Positions 47,088 through 56,100 of a DNA stretch of 64,000 nt are shown piece after piece. The translations under genes and the position numbers were made by a program. The notes under the pieces are model-generated. The model saw only the letters and a list, made by a program, of their open reading frames with translations, ran no database searches and was not told where the DNA came from. The stretch is from Paenibacillus agilis (GTDB lineage: Bacteria > Bacillota > Bacilli > Paenibacillales > Paenibacillaceae). The stretch's first letter is position 1; every line of letters begins with the position of its first letter. The stretch lies in the NCBI RefSeq assembly GCF_007786455.1, contig NZ_VNJK01000001.1:916476-980475 (forward strand), read 5' to 3'.

Positions 47088-48272
47088 TTGTCAGCCTGGG
47101 TATTAATTATTTTTAGCATCGCGGTAGCGGCTATTGTTGGCGGTGTTACCAATCACTTTGCCATCAAAATGTTGTTTCATCCGCGGCGCCCAATCTACAT
47201 AGGTTCTTGGAAATTGCCCTTCACACCAGGGTTAATTCCAAAACGCAAACAGGATATCGCAGAATCGCTAGGGGAAGTAGTGGCACAGTACTTAGTCACA
47301 TCAGACGGTCTGCGTTCTGTCTTGGAGAAGCCTGGTATGCAGCAGCAACTGACACAGACATTGACTGCAAGCATAGACAGATTGGCAACTAATCCGAAGA
47401 CATTGATGGAATGGATGCATCCTGATGCAGGCGAAGAAGAACGTGCTGTACTCATACAGGAGTGGGAACAGAAGTTGCGAATGGTTGCCCAACAAGGGAT
47501 TGTGCATTTGTGGCAATCAGAGCGTTGGAGTGAACGTTCGCTTCATGAGCTGCTGCCTGGTTTGCAGTCAGAAGTACGCTCGCGTGCTGCTGATAAGGCC
47601 ACACAAGCATTATTGAATGCGGTAGGCAGCCAACTTCAATCGTTTGAAGGTCAGCGTATGCTGGCGAACATGTTAAGCAAGGTGCTAGATCGTTCGCAAG
47701 GATTTTTTGGGACGATGGCTGCAATATTTGTAGATGAAGACAAATTGGTCAGCCGTATGATTCCTTTATTGGCTGAACAGCTAAAGTCGTCTGATGTTCG
47801 TCGTACCGTTGCTCGCATCGTAGAACGTAAGCTTGATGAGTGGATGGATAAAACACCAGCTGAATTGGTGCAAGAGCTTAGCGGTGAAACGGGAACGGAA
47901 AATGATAAGCCTGAATTGTGGGTGGCCGAGCGTTTGAACGATGTGATACCATTTGCTCACCTTGCTCAGCGACTTGCAGATTTGCGTCCAGCGGATTGGG
48001 TGCAGGAATATCGACATGTATGGGAGCCGTTCATACCACGCATCGTTCAGTTTGGAGTGAACAAGCTTGATCAACATCTAGATCAGCTTATAAAGAGCAT
48101 TGGTTTGGAAGAAGTGGTACGTGCCCAAGTCGAAAAATTCCCGATTGAACGTTTGGAACACATTATACTTAGCGTATCGGGCAAAGAATTTAGAGCTATT
48201 ACATGGCTAGGTGTATTGCTTGGGGGCATTATTGGCGGAGTACAAGCTTTCATATTACTCGCAGTAGGTTAA
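47088..48272 (+). CDS. yheB: YheB family membrane protein (DUF445)
   Basis: A 394-residue DUF445 protein. A single helix at each end (residues about 1-24 and 375-394) and a long helical, soluble middle. Family segments: AIVGGVTNHFAIKMLFHP, FTPGLIPKRKQDIAESLGEVV and, at the end, FRAITWLGVLLGGIIGGVQA. The start is a TTG with AAAGGAGTG upstream; no ATG fits. It is divergent from the ATP-grasp operon and followed by yheA, which reproduces the Bacillus yheA-yheB-yheC-yheD neighbourhood. Function unknown. Confidence 0.93.
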   Translation: MSAWVLIIFSIAVAAIVGGVTNHFAIKMLFHPRRPIYIGSWKLPFTPGLIPKRKQDIAESLGEVVAQYLVTSDGLRSVLEKPGMQQQLTQTLTASIDRLATNPKTLMEWMHPDAGEEERAVLIQEWEQKLRMVAQQGIVHLWQSERWSERSLHELLPGLQSEVRSRAADKATQALLNAVGSQLQSFEGQRMLANMLSKVLDRSQGFFGTMAAIFVDEDKLVSRMIPLLAEQLKSSDVRRTVARIVERKLDEWMDKTPAELVQELSGETGTENDKPELWVAERLNDVIPFAHLAQRLADLRPADWVQEYRHVWEPFIPRIVQFGVNKLDQHLDQLIKSIGLEEVVRAQVEKFPIERLEHIILSVSGKEFRAITWLGVLLGGIIGGVQAFILLAVG

Positions 48273-48434
48273 TTCAAGTGGGTGAAGTTCGACAGATGTC
48301 TTGTAATCCAGTAATATAAAATGATGCAAGGTAAAGGAATACAGCTCATTTATACTGCTCTTATGTTTATAGATGCGGAATGGCGATACATCGATGTCGT
48401 ACATGAGCGTACAGAGAGGAATGTTTGAACGACT

Positions 48435-48785
48435 ATGACAAATGTATATGACAAAGCCCATGATTTGGCGCGGGCTCTTCAGCAATCTGAGGAGGCTGCT
48501 GCTGTTGATACAGCGATGAAGGCGATTGCTGCTGAACCAGAAACGAAACAGATGTTTGATAATTTCCGTAAGCGTCAGGTAGAGATGCAGCAACAAATGA
48601 TGACGGGTGAAATGCCTAATCCAGAAGAAATGGAAGAGATGGAGAAGCTATTCCAAGTTATTAGCATGAACGCTAATATTACTGCATTGTTTGAAGCAGA
48701 GCGTCGTCTTTCTCTCGTGATTCAAGATGTAAATAAAATTGTAACAGACTCTTTGAGCTATCTGTATCAATCGGAAGAAGGCTAA
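48435..48785 (+). CDS. yheA: YlbF/YmcA family protein YheA
   Basis: A 116-residue all-helical protein of the YlbF/YmcA/YheA (DUF964) family (NVYDKAHDLARALQQSEE, then MFDNFRKRQVEMQQQMMTGEMPNPEEMEEMEKLFQVI in pieces). Relatives YlbF and YmcA form the Y-complex that affects RNase Y and sporulation; YheA itself has no known task. GAGAGGAA lies 12 bases before the ATG, a long spacing. It follows yheB by 160 bases. Confidence 0.9.
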   Translation: MTNVYDKAHDLARALQQSEEAAAVDTAMKAIAAEPETKQMFDNFRKRQVEMQQQMMTGEMPNPEEMEEMEKLFQVISMNANITALFEAERRLSLVIQDVNKIVTDSLSYLYQSEEG

Positions 48786-48801
48786 CCTATTAGGCCATGA
48801 T

Positions 48802-48880
48802 AACAGCTCCCCACCGTATAATATTGAAGAGAAAAGCTATGGCTTGCTCTTTCACTTATACATCGTGAGGGGCTGTTTTC
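48802..48880 (+). terminator. Possible long hairpin after yheA
   Basis: AACAGCTCCCCA (48802-48813) can pair imperfectly with TGAGGGGCTGTT (48866-48877) around a 52-base loop, followed by TTCTTTT. The long loop makes this a weak call. Confidence 0.35.
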
Positions 48881-48976
48881 TTTTATGCCCTTTGTATCGG
48901 TCATAGCGCGTAACTTGTCCGCATAAGATGATAGAGAAGCGGCAGCTTCACTATGAACGATGAGGGATGTGAGTCT

Positions 48977-49285
48977 ATGAACGAGACGCCGATAACCCAT
49001 AGAAGCAGACGCAGCAGAGGCTCTTGGATATCTGTATTATCAATTGCGGCGGTCATGATCATGTTGTTTATTGCATTGCCTACGATTCCTTTTCGGGAAG
49101 GCTGGTCGATGGCTGTCGTCTTCGGCAGTATTTGGTCTTTGTTCGCTTTGCTGATTGTCGGAGCTCATTTGTATCGTTTGCTTCGTGTTGATGAAGAAAA
49201 AGAAAATCGAATGCGGCAAGTTCGAGCAGAGCGTTATCGCCAAGTAGAAAAGCGTATCGTTCGTATGTCAGAACGAATGAAATAA
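48977..49285 (+). CDS. Small membrane protein of unknown function (102 aa)
   Basis: Not recognised. A basic N-terminus (THRSRRSRGS), two hydrophobic helices (about 20-38 and 46-68) and a charged, probably helical C-terminal tail (DEEKENRMRQVRAERYRQVEKRI). The ATG at 48977 follows GAGGGATG; an ATG 24 bases earlier lacks a site. It lies between yheA and ytoI on the same strand and has its own terminator-like hairpin. Confidence 0.65.
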   Translation: MNETPITHRSRRSRGSWISVLSIAAVMIMLFIALPTIPFREGWSMAVVFGSIWSLFALLIVGAHLYRLLRVDEEKENRMRQVRAERYRQVEKRIVRMSERMK

Positions 49286-49324
49286 ATGATTTTGTAATTA
49301 GATAAGCTGTAGCGTGCAGCATGT

Positions 49325-49360
49325 AGAGCCGAAGCGGGTGTAAGCCAGTGTTCGGTTCTT
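49325..49360 (+). terminator. Terminator-like hairpin upstream of ytoI
   Basis: AGAGCCGAA (49325-49333) pairs with TTCGGTTCT (49351-49359) with one G-U pair and a 17-base loop, followed by TTTGTG. Confidence 0.5.
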
Positions 49361-49532
49361 TGTGTTGGTTGTGCTGAAAATAATGATGCAATCTTTTTCT
49401 GTGACCAACTATGAGTATTTGGAACAAATATGAGCGTCTGAATAGATAGACAATATATTTGTATAGGTTATCTTTACTGTGTTACACTAACATAACAGAT
49501 TAATACAGTTCGGGAAGGTTGGGTGTAACAGA

Positions 49533-50867
49533 ATGGACGTTCATGATGCGACCGTAACGAAGCACGAACAACTGCTTCACCATATTGAAGGGCTTAAACC
49601 GGGTACTAAAATTTCTGTTCGTAAACTGGCAAAAGAGCTGGGTGTAAGCGAAGGGACGGCGTATCGCGCAGTAAAAGAGGCTGAAAATGTCGGTCTTGTC
49701 GTGACAAAAGAACGTATCGGAACGGTGCGAGTAGAGAAGAAGCCGCGTAACCTTTCGGAACAGCTTACATTTGCAGAGGTCGTTGAAATTGTTGAAGGCC
49801 ATGTGCTGGGCGGAGCACAGGGATTGAACAAAACACTCAATAAATATGCGATCGGAGCGATGAAGCTTGACGCTATGCTTCGTTACATAGATGCTGGCAG
49901 CTTGCTTATTGTTGGTAATCGGGAAAATGCGCATAAAAGTGCTTTGCAGCATGGTGCGGGAGTTCTGATCACAGGTGGCTTTACGACAAGTCGTGAAGTA
50001 AAGCTGCTCGCCGATTCTTTGGATTTGCCTATCATTAATTCCAAGTATGATACCTTTACGGTAGCATCCATGATTAATAGAGCGTTGTTCGATCGCTTAA
50101 TTAAGAAGAAAATTTTGTTGGTCGAGGATATTGTCGGTTCTAAGTTATCAGTGTCTGTATTGCGGCCATCAAGTACGGTCCGGCAGTTTGAAGAGTTAAG
50201 AGAGTCCACAGGCTATAATCGCTTTCCGATTATAGATGAGTGGAATCGAGTAGCCGGTATGATTACGATTAAGGATGTAGAATACGCGGACAAAGATCAG
50301 GCAATCGACAAACTGTACACCAGAAATCCAATAACAGTTACCATGAACACAACGCTTGCTTCAGCAGCACATACAATGGTGTGGGAAGGGATTGAGCTGT
50401 TGCCTGTTGTGGATCGCAGTCGCAAGCTGTTGGCTGTCATAACGAGACAGGATGTGCTTAATGCGATGCGGGATGTTCCGAATGAACCTCAGTTAGGAGA
50501 GACGTTCGACGATTTGATATGGAACGGATTCAGTGAGATGAGGGACGAAGAAGGACGCATCTACTTTCAGGGAGTTATCACGCCGCAGATGGTAAATAGC
50601 TTCGGTGTTGTATCGGAAGGAATTATGACATCTCTGCTTACAAACGGGGCTCTTCGTGCGGCAAAGGATGCGAGACAGCATGATCATATTATGGAAAATA
50701 TGACGACTTATTTCGTACGCCCGGTTCAAATTGAAGACATTGTAAGGCTTGTCCCTAGGTTCATTGAAATGGGCCGCAAAGTTTGTAAATTGGAAATTGA
50801 AATGAAAAAAGGCGACCAGCTTGTCGCTAAAGTGATGATGACGGTTCAATCGATTGACCATAATTAA
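49533..50867 (+). CDS. ytoI: YtoI: HTH-DRTGG-CBS-hotdog regulator-like protein
   Basis: A 444-residue multidomain protein. Order: GntR-like winged helix (about 10-68; ISVRKLAKELGVSEGTAYRAVKEAENVGLV in pieces), DRTGG domain (about 75-185), two CBS motifs (about 190-310; FPIIDEWNRVAGMITIKDV, LPVVDRSRKLLAVITRQDV) and a C-terminal hotdog fold (about 340-440). CBS pairs bind adenine nucleotides such as AMP, ATP or c-di-AMP, and the HTH suggests DNA binding. It lies next to ytpI as in Bacillus. Target genes are unknown. Confidence 0.92.
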   Translation: MDVHDATVTKHEQLLHHIEGLKPGTKISVRKLAKELGVSEGTAYRAVKEAENVGLVVTKERIGTVRVEKKPRNLSEQLTFAEVVEIVEGHVLGGAQGLNKTLNKYAIGAMKLDAMLRYIDAGSLLIVGNRENAHKSALQHGAGVLITGGFTTSREVKLLADSLDLPIINSKYDTFTVASMINRALFDRLIKKKILLVEDIVGSKLSVSVLRPSSTVRQFEELRESTGYNRFPIIDEWNRVAGMITIKDVEYADKDQAIDKLYTRNPITVTMNTTLASAAHTMVWEGIELLPVVDRSRKLLAVITRQDVLNAMRDVPNEPQLGETFDDLIWNGFSEMRDEEGRIYFQGVITPQMVNSFGVVSEGIMTSLLTNGALRAAKDARQHDHIMENMTTYFVRPVQIEDIVRLVPRFIEMGRKVCKLEIEMKKGDQLVAKVMMTVQSIDHN

Positions 50868-50874
50868 TACAATC

Positions 50875-50905
50875 AGCCCCCTATTCTCGTAAGTGAGTAG
50901 GGGGC
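50875..50905. terminator. Bidirectional terminator between ytoI and the nitroreductase
   Basis: AGCCCCCTA pairs with TAGGGGGCT, extended to the loop by TTCTC/GTGAG-type pairs. The genes on both sides converge on it. Confidence 0.75.
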
Positions 50906-50930
50906 TTGCGTTTTAATTTGGTTGGTATGT

Positions 50931-51557
50931 CTATAGGGAGTTATACTTTACAAACTCGCCAATAGGTCTGCGGTAGCCACGCGGACGACTGCTCTTTTTA
51001 TCTTCTTTGCCGATGGAGATAAGCATGACAGGTACTAGATGTTCAGGGATGTTGAAGTCACGGATAAGTGCTTCTGGATCAAAGCCAACCATCGGGCAAG
51101 TGTCCCAGCCTTTATCTTTAGCAATGAGCATGAACTGCATAGCGGAGATGCTTGCATTTCGAATGGCATCTTCACGTTTAAAGGTTTCTCCTCTTTTCTC
51201 ATACGATTCGATCGTATCTGCTACGGTCATATCAAATTGCTGCTTATTCAACATGCCTAGATGAAGCATACCTTCATAGATGCGCGCTGCATCGCGATAA
51301 GCATACTTATTTCCTAATACGATGATAGTTGCGGGAGCGGTTTTGATTTTATATTGCTTCTCAGCAGCTACATATACTTGTTCTATTTTATCGGGATCCG
51401 TTATAACGAGATATTCAGTTGGCTGTAGGTTGAAACTGGAAGGTGCATATTTGACCAAAGAAAATATGTCATTTAGTTCTGACTCGGTAATTTTGATGTC
51501 AGGTAAAAATTTATTAGCAGAGCGGCGTGCGGTTACGATTTCCTCAAATGATTTCAT
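50931..51557 (-). CDS. NAD(P)H nitroreductase family protein
   Basis: A 208-residue FMN-dependent oxidoreductase similar to Bacillus YodC and other nitroreductases. FMN-contact segments: ARRSANKF at the N-terminus, YAPSSFNLQPTEYLVI, and CPMVGFDPEALIRDFNIPEHLVPVMLISIG near the C-terminus (in pieces). Likely reduces quinones, nitro compounds or aldehydes. It has its own promoter covered by a perfect 7-3-7 palindrome, pointing to repression by a redox or quinone sensor. Confidence 0.92.
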   Translation of the reverse strand: MKSFEEIVTARRSANKFLPDIKITESELNDIFSLVKYAPSSFNLQPTEYLVITDPDKIEQVYVAAEKQYKIKTAPATIIVLGNKYAYRDAARIYEGMLHLGMLNKQQFDMTVADTIESYEKRGETFKREDAIRNASISAMQFMLIAKDKGWDTCPMVGFDPEALIRDFNIPEHLVPVMLISIGKEDKKSSRPRGYRRPIGEFVKYNSL

Positions 51558-51600
51558 AATACATGCTCCTTTATATATGTATGTTCAATTAATTAATATA

Positions 51601-51629
51601 ATTATATCACAAACTTACAAAATGTAAGT
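51601..51629 (-). promoter_or_regulatory. Nitroreductase promoter with palindromic operator
   Basis: A perfect -10 TATAAT (51601-51606) lies 16 bases from CTTACA (51623-51628). The -35 is inside a perfect palindrome ACTTACA-TTT-TGTAAGT (51613-51629). Such TTAC/GTAA dyads are typical operators of HxlR/DUF24 repressors such as YodB and HypR, which control nitroreductase genes in Bacillus. The palindrome is seen; the regulator is inferred. Confidence 0.65.
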
Positions 51630-51666
51630 AAAAATAATTACCGATTTTATGAACATGATGCAATAC

Positions 51667-51698
51667 GAAAAAGACCGTTAAGGGATGCTTAACGGTCT
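51667..51698 (-). terminator. Terminator of ytpI
   Basis: On the minus strand AGACCGTTAA (51689-51698) pairs with TTAACGGTCT (51672-51681), a perfect 10-bp stem with 7-base loop, followed by a T run. Confidence 0.82.
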
Positions 51699-51713
51699 AA
51701 ACATACATATGAA

Positions 51714-52016
51714 TTAGTTGGATTGCTGCAGCCGCGCAAAATAGCTGTGATTGCGCAGTCCTGCGACCAGATTGAATACCCCTATTGCGAGTAAAATACC
51801 ACCGAATACAATTCGTAGTGTTCCTGTTGTCGGGAACATCGTCATCTGGATGATAGAAATAAATATTAGCATGAACCCCATGCAAATATTTGTACGAGCG
51901 GCGAAAAGTCCTCGTTTAACTTGGTCTTGAGAGCGGCGGGAGCGAATGCTGTAAACAAGAGAAAGCAAGGATGTTGCACAAATAAGCACGAGTAAGGTAA
52001 TTTGGATTGCGTACAT
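51714..52016 (-). CDS. ytpI: YtpI family membrane protein
   Basis: A 100-residue membrane protein with three hydrophobic segments and the YtpI pattern (RRSQDQVKRGLFAARTNICMGFMLI in pieces, then RIVFGGILLAIGVFNLVAGLRNH). Its place near ytoI and ytrI matches Bacillus. I chose the ATG at 52016, giving the usual family length of 100; AGGAAGGAG lies about 11 bases upstream. Function unknown. Confidence 0.88.
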   Translation of the reverse strand: MYAIQITLLVLICATSLLSLVYSIRSRRSQDQVKRGLFAARTNICMGFMLIFISIIQMTMFPTTGTLRIVFGGILLAIGVFNLVAGLRNHSYFARLQQSN

Positions 52017-52098
52017 GCTAGTGATACGCTCCTTCCTGCTAATAGGTAACATGCTTATTTTACCATATGATAGTTGTGTGCGATACAGTTCGATATCA

Positions 52099-52611
52099 TT
52101 AGCCTGGGGAGGGAAGTTCTGCTTTCACATCTACCCATACATGCAGTACTCCTTCTGTGACCAGCATTGTCCGCAACGTAACAACATAGTTTTGATGATG
52201 TACATTTGTGTACAGCTTCCGTGTTAACAATCCCTCAATGAGCTTAACGTATTCGTCTATTTGATAGACGTTGCGTCCTTTCAGTCCGTCCAAGTCTTTG
52301 AGCAGTCGCTTGCGCAGTTCGGTTTCATCGGAAGGCGACATTTTCTCTTCAGCAGACTCATAAATGTGCATCGTTATGCTCTTAATTACGGTAGAGCGAT
52401 TTTTATATTTCAATAAGGCTTCCGCTTCTGCTTTATAGTGAGCGAGGCGGTCTTGAAGGTCTAGATTGCGCATTATGAGTTCATCGATTTGATGCAAAAA
52501 TATACCGTGATATACCGCAGCGCCTGTGATTGCGCCCACGATAAATAAAGCTGCTCCTTGAAATAACCGCTGCAGCCGCACTAGCCTCACCCCCTGGCCC
52601 TGCATATCCAT
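52099..52611 (-). CDS. ytrI: Sporulation membrane protein YtrI
   Basis: A 170-residue protein with one N-terminal membrane helix (about 15-35), followed by a coiled-coil-like stretch (LDLQDRLAHYKAEAEALLKYK) and an external beta/helix domain (YVVTLRTMLVTEGVLHVWVDVKAEL). This is the YtrI layout; in Bacillus ytrHI is a sigma-E operon needed for efficient sporulation and cortex formation. It overlaps ytrH by 25 bases. Confidence 0.88.
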   Translation of the reverse strand: MDMQGQGVRLVRLQRLFQGAALFIVGAITGAAVYHGIFLHQIDELIMRNLDLQDRLAHYKAEAEALLKYKNRSTVIKSITMHIYESAEEKMSPSDETELRKRLLKDLDGLKGRNVYQIDEYVKLIEGLLTRKLYTNVHHQNYVVTLRTMLVTEGVLHVWVDVKAELPSPG

Positions 52612-52913
52612 TGAATGAGTTCAGTGCCCATATGTGCGCCTAGGAAAGACACTAAAATAAACATAAGCTGTTTGAATACAGGGTATAAATTGCCCACCCA
52701 AAAATTAGTTTCTATGACGCGGAGCGGATCAATGGTACCGCCAACAGCTGCGACGATCGCCCATATTTTCAAGTGCTCGCTGACTTGCCTCATCGTATCG
52801 ATTGGAGATTGCAGTGCGATTACACTAGCGATGCCTGCTAATAGGGAGCCGCCGATAACAACGCCTAGTGCAATAGCAAAATCGATTATAGCTTTGGACA
52901 TAAATGGGCTCAT
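52587..52913 (-). CDS. ytrH: Sporulation membrane protein YtrH
   Basis: A 108-residue membrane protein of the YtrH family, with three hydrophobic segments and the pattern AIALGVVIGGSLLAGIASVIALQSP, KIWAIVAAVGGTIDPLRVIE and FLGAHMGTELIQWIC. It is upstream of and overlaps ytrI. GAGAGGAC precedes the ATG. Divergent from dnaE, as in Bacillus. Confidence 0.93.
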   Translation of the reverse strand: MSPFMSKAIIDFAIALGVVIGGSLLAGIASVIALQSPIDTMRQVSEHLKIWAIVAAVGGTIDPLRVIETNFWVGNLYPVFKQLMFILVSFLGAHMGTELIQWICRARG

Positions 52914-53122
52914 TTTGTAATCGTCCTCTCGAACGGATTGGAAGTCGAAGTAATACGCGCCATCCCAATAGTCAGGCGGACAACCTCTTACTACATATAT
53001 AGAACTTTGGCGGAAAAATATGATACAATGAAGAACGAAAGTATGTTCGGTTGCACCTTAATGAAATGAATGGAATCAGCATATATAGATTGCATCTTTG
53101 AAATGAAATGGAGTGAAAAGGC

Positions 53123-56100
53123 ATGGAACAGTTCGTGCATTTACATGTACACAGCGAATATAGTCTGCTAGATGGGGCAGCCCGTATTGACGCATTGGCG
53201 AAGCGAGCGGCCGACTATGGTATGAAGGCGCTGGCGCTCACTGATCATGGTGTCATGTACGGCACGATCGCCTTCTATAAGGCATGCCGCAAGCATGGAG
53301 TCAAGCCGATTATCGGCATGGAGGCATATGTCACCGCAGGCACGATGTCGGATCGTGGAACACGTAAGGAACAGCCGATTTATCATTTGATTTTGTTGGC
53401 GAAAAATAACGAAGGTTATCGCAATTTGATGCGCATGTGCAGTATCGGTCATTTGGAAGGCTTCCATTATAAGCCGCGGATCGATAAAGAAACGATGCGC
53501 CGCTATTCCGAAGGTGTTATCGCTTTAAGCGCTTGCTTAGGCGGAGAAGTGGCACAGCATGTGCTGCATGATCGAATAGATGAAGCTCGTGAAGTTGCGA
53601 TGACTTATCGAGATATATTTAAGGATGGCTTCTACTTGGAGCTGCAAGATCATGGGCTTCCTGAGCAGAAGAAGGTCAATATCGGTCTTATTGCTCTTGG
53701 TGAAGAGTTAGGCATTCCGTTAGTTGCCACGAATGATGTTCATTATATGGAGCAATCGGATGCGGCTGTTCAAGATGTGCTTATTTGTATCGGTACAGGA
53801 AAGACGGTAGAAGAGAAGGCTCGATTACGCTTTTCAAGCGATCAAATGTATATGAAATCTGGAGCAGATATGATGAAGCTGTTCCCTCATGTCCCGCAAT
53901 CAATCACGAATACGGCTGCTATTGCGGAACAGTGTAATGTTGAGATTGAGCTTGGCGTACATGTGCTTCCGGAATTTAGTCCGATCCCAAGCGGGATGAC
54001 GGCTGCTTCTTATTTGGCAGAATTATGCCAATCGGGATTGAACGCTCGATATGAGCATTTGCCAGAGTGGAATGATGAGTCGTTCCGGCTTGAAGCACAG
54101 GAACGACTTTCCTATGAATTGAAGACAATCGAAGCGATGGGCTTCTCTGATTATTTCCTTATCGTTTGGGATTTCATTCGCTTTGCGCATGAGCAAGGCA
54201 TTATGACGGGGCCTGGACGTGGATCTTCAGCTGGAAGTTTAGTTGCTTATACGCTGCGGATTACGAATGTAGATCCGTTGAAATACAAGCTGTTGTTTGA
54301 GCGCTTTTTGAATCCTGAGCGTATTACGATGCCTGATATTGATATCGATTTCAATGATGAGCGTCGTGATGAAGTTATTGCATATGTGGCAGAGAAATAC
54401 GGGCGAGATCATGTGGCTCAAATTATTACATTCGGTACGATGGCCGCTAGAGCTGCTGTACGCGATGTCGGTCGTGTGTTGGATGTCCCGTATCACGAGA
54501 CAGATAAGACCGCTAAGCTGATTCCATCAGCAGTGGGCATGACGCTGGACAAGGCGTTGTCGCTTAGCAATGAATTGCGGGAGTGGCGTGATAAGGAAAC
54601 ACGTATTGATGACCTTATCAGTATGGCGCTAAAAGTGGAGGGGATGCCTCGTCATTCCTCTACCCATGCTGCTGGTGTTATTATCGGCCCTGAACCGCTA
54701 ACGAATTACGTGCCGCTTCAGGAAGGAACAGAGAGCGTACCGCTGACACAGTTCTCTATGGAACATCTAGAAGCTATCGGATTATTGAAGATGGATTTCC
54801 TAGGTTTGCGAACGTTGTCGATTATTGAACGCACATTGAATTGGATCAAGGCGAAGACCGGAGAGAGTCTTGATTTGAATCGTGTCGATGATGAAGATAC
54901 GAAGACGTATGAATTGCTTGGGAGAGGCGAGACGACAGGGCTGTTTCAGTTAGAATCAGCTGGAGTACGGCGTGTGCTGCGAGATTTGAAGCCATCTGCA
55001 TTTGAAGATATCGTATCTGTATTGGCGTTGTATCGACCTGGTCCGATGGAGTTTATTCCGAATTTTATTTTGAGTAAGCATGGCAAACAGCCTGTACAGT
55101 ATCCTCATCCTGATCTTGAGCCTATTTTACAGGATACGTATGGAATTATTGTATACCAAGAGCAGATTATGCACATCGCCTCGAAGATGGCAGGCTTCTC
55201 CTTGGGAGAAGCGGATTTGCTTCGCAGAGCGGTTTCGAAGAAGAAGCGAGAGGTGCTTGATCAGGAGCGAGAGCACTTCGTAAAAGGAAGCTTAGCGTTA
55301 GGTTATACGTTGGAAGATGCGAATCATGTTTATGATATGATTGTACGATTTGCGGATTATGGTTTCCCGCGTGCCCATGCGGCTGCATATGGCGTGTTGG
55401 CATTCCAGACGGCCTATTTGAAAGCCCACTATCCAACTGAGTTTATGGCATCGATGTTAACGGCTCAGATGGGCAATCACCGTAAAGTTGCTGAATATAT
55501 CGAAGATTGTCGCCGCACACAGCTAGAGGTGCTTCCACCTGATATTAATGAGAGCGAAGTGACATTTACACCTGTAGACGGTGCCATTCGTTTTGGATTA
55601 GCAGCTATTAAAAATGTGGGTACACAGGCGATCGAAAGCATTATACGGGAGCGCCGCAACCAGCCCTATGAGGATTTGCAAGACTTCTGTCGTCGCGTTG
55701 ATTTGCGTGTGTGCAATCGTCGTGTTGTTGAATCGTTGATTCAAGCGGGAGCAATGGATTCACTGCCCGGGCATCGGGCTCAATTGTTGGCCGTACTCGA
55801 TGAGATGCTCGAATCGGCAGTGAAATGGCGAAAGCAGCGTGAAGATTTGCAAATTCAAATGTTTGACTTTGTAGAAGTCAACAACAGGCAGATTGATTAT
55901 CCGGATATTCAGCCGTTCACGATGAGTCAGCAGCTGGAACTAGAGCGGGAATTGCTTGGTCTTTATTTGTCCGGACATCCGCTTGATGAATATGTAGAGT
56001 TGTTGCAGGGAGCCGATGCGGATCGCATCGTGGATCTGCATGACACGCCTGATGAGAGTGAATGCGTCGTCGTCGGCATGATTGTATCGGAACGAAGCAT

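Noticed and set aside
52921-53040. Sigma-E promoter upstream of ytrH
   Set aside because: TCATATT fits the -35 consensus, but the best -10 (TATATATG) at the right spacing matches only half of the consensus, so I do not list it.
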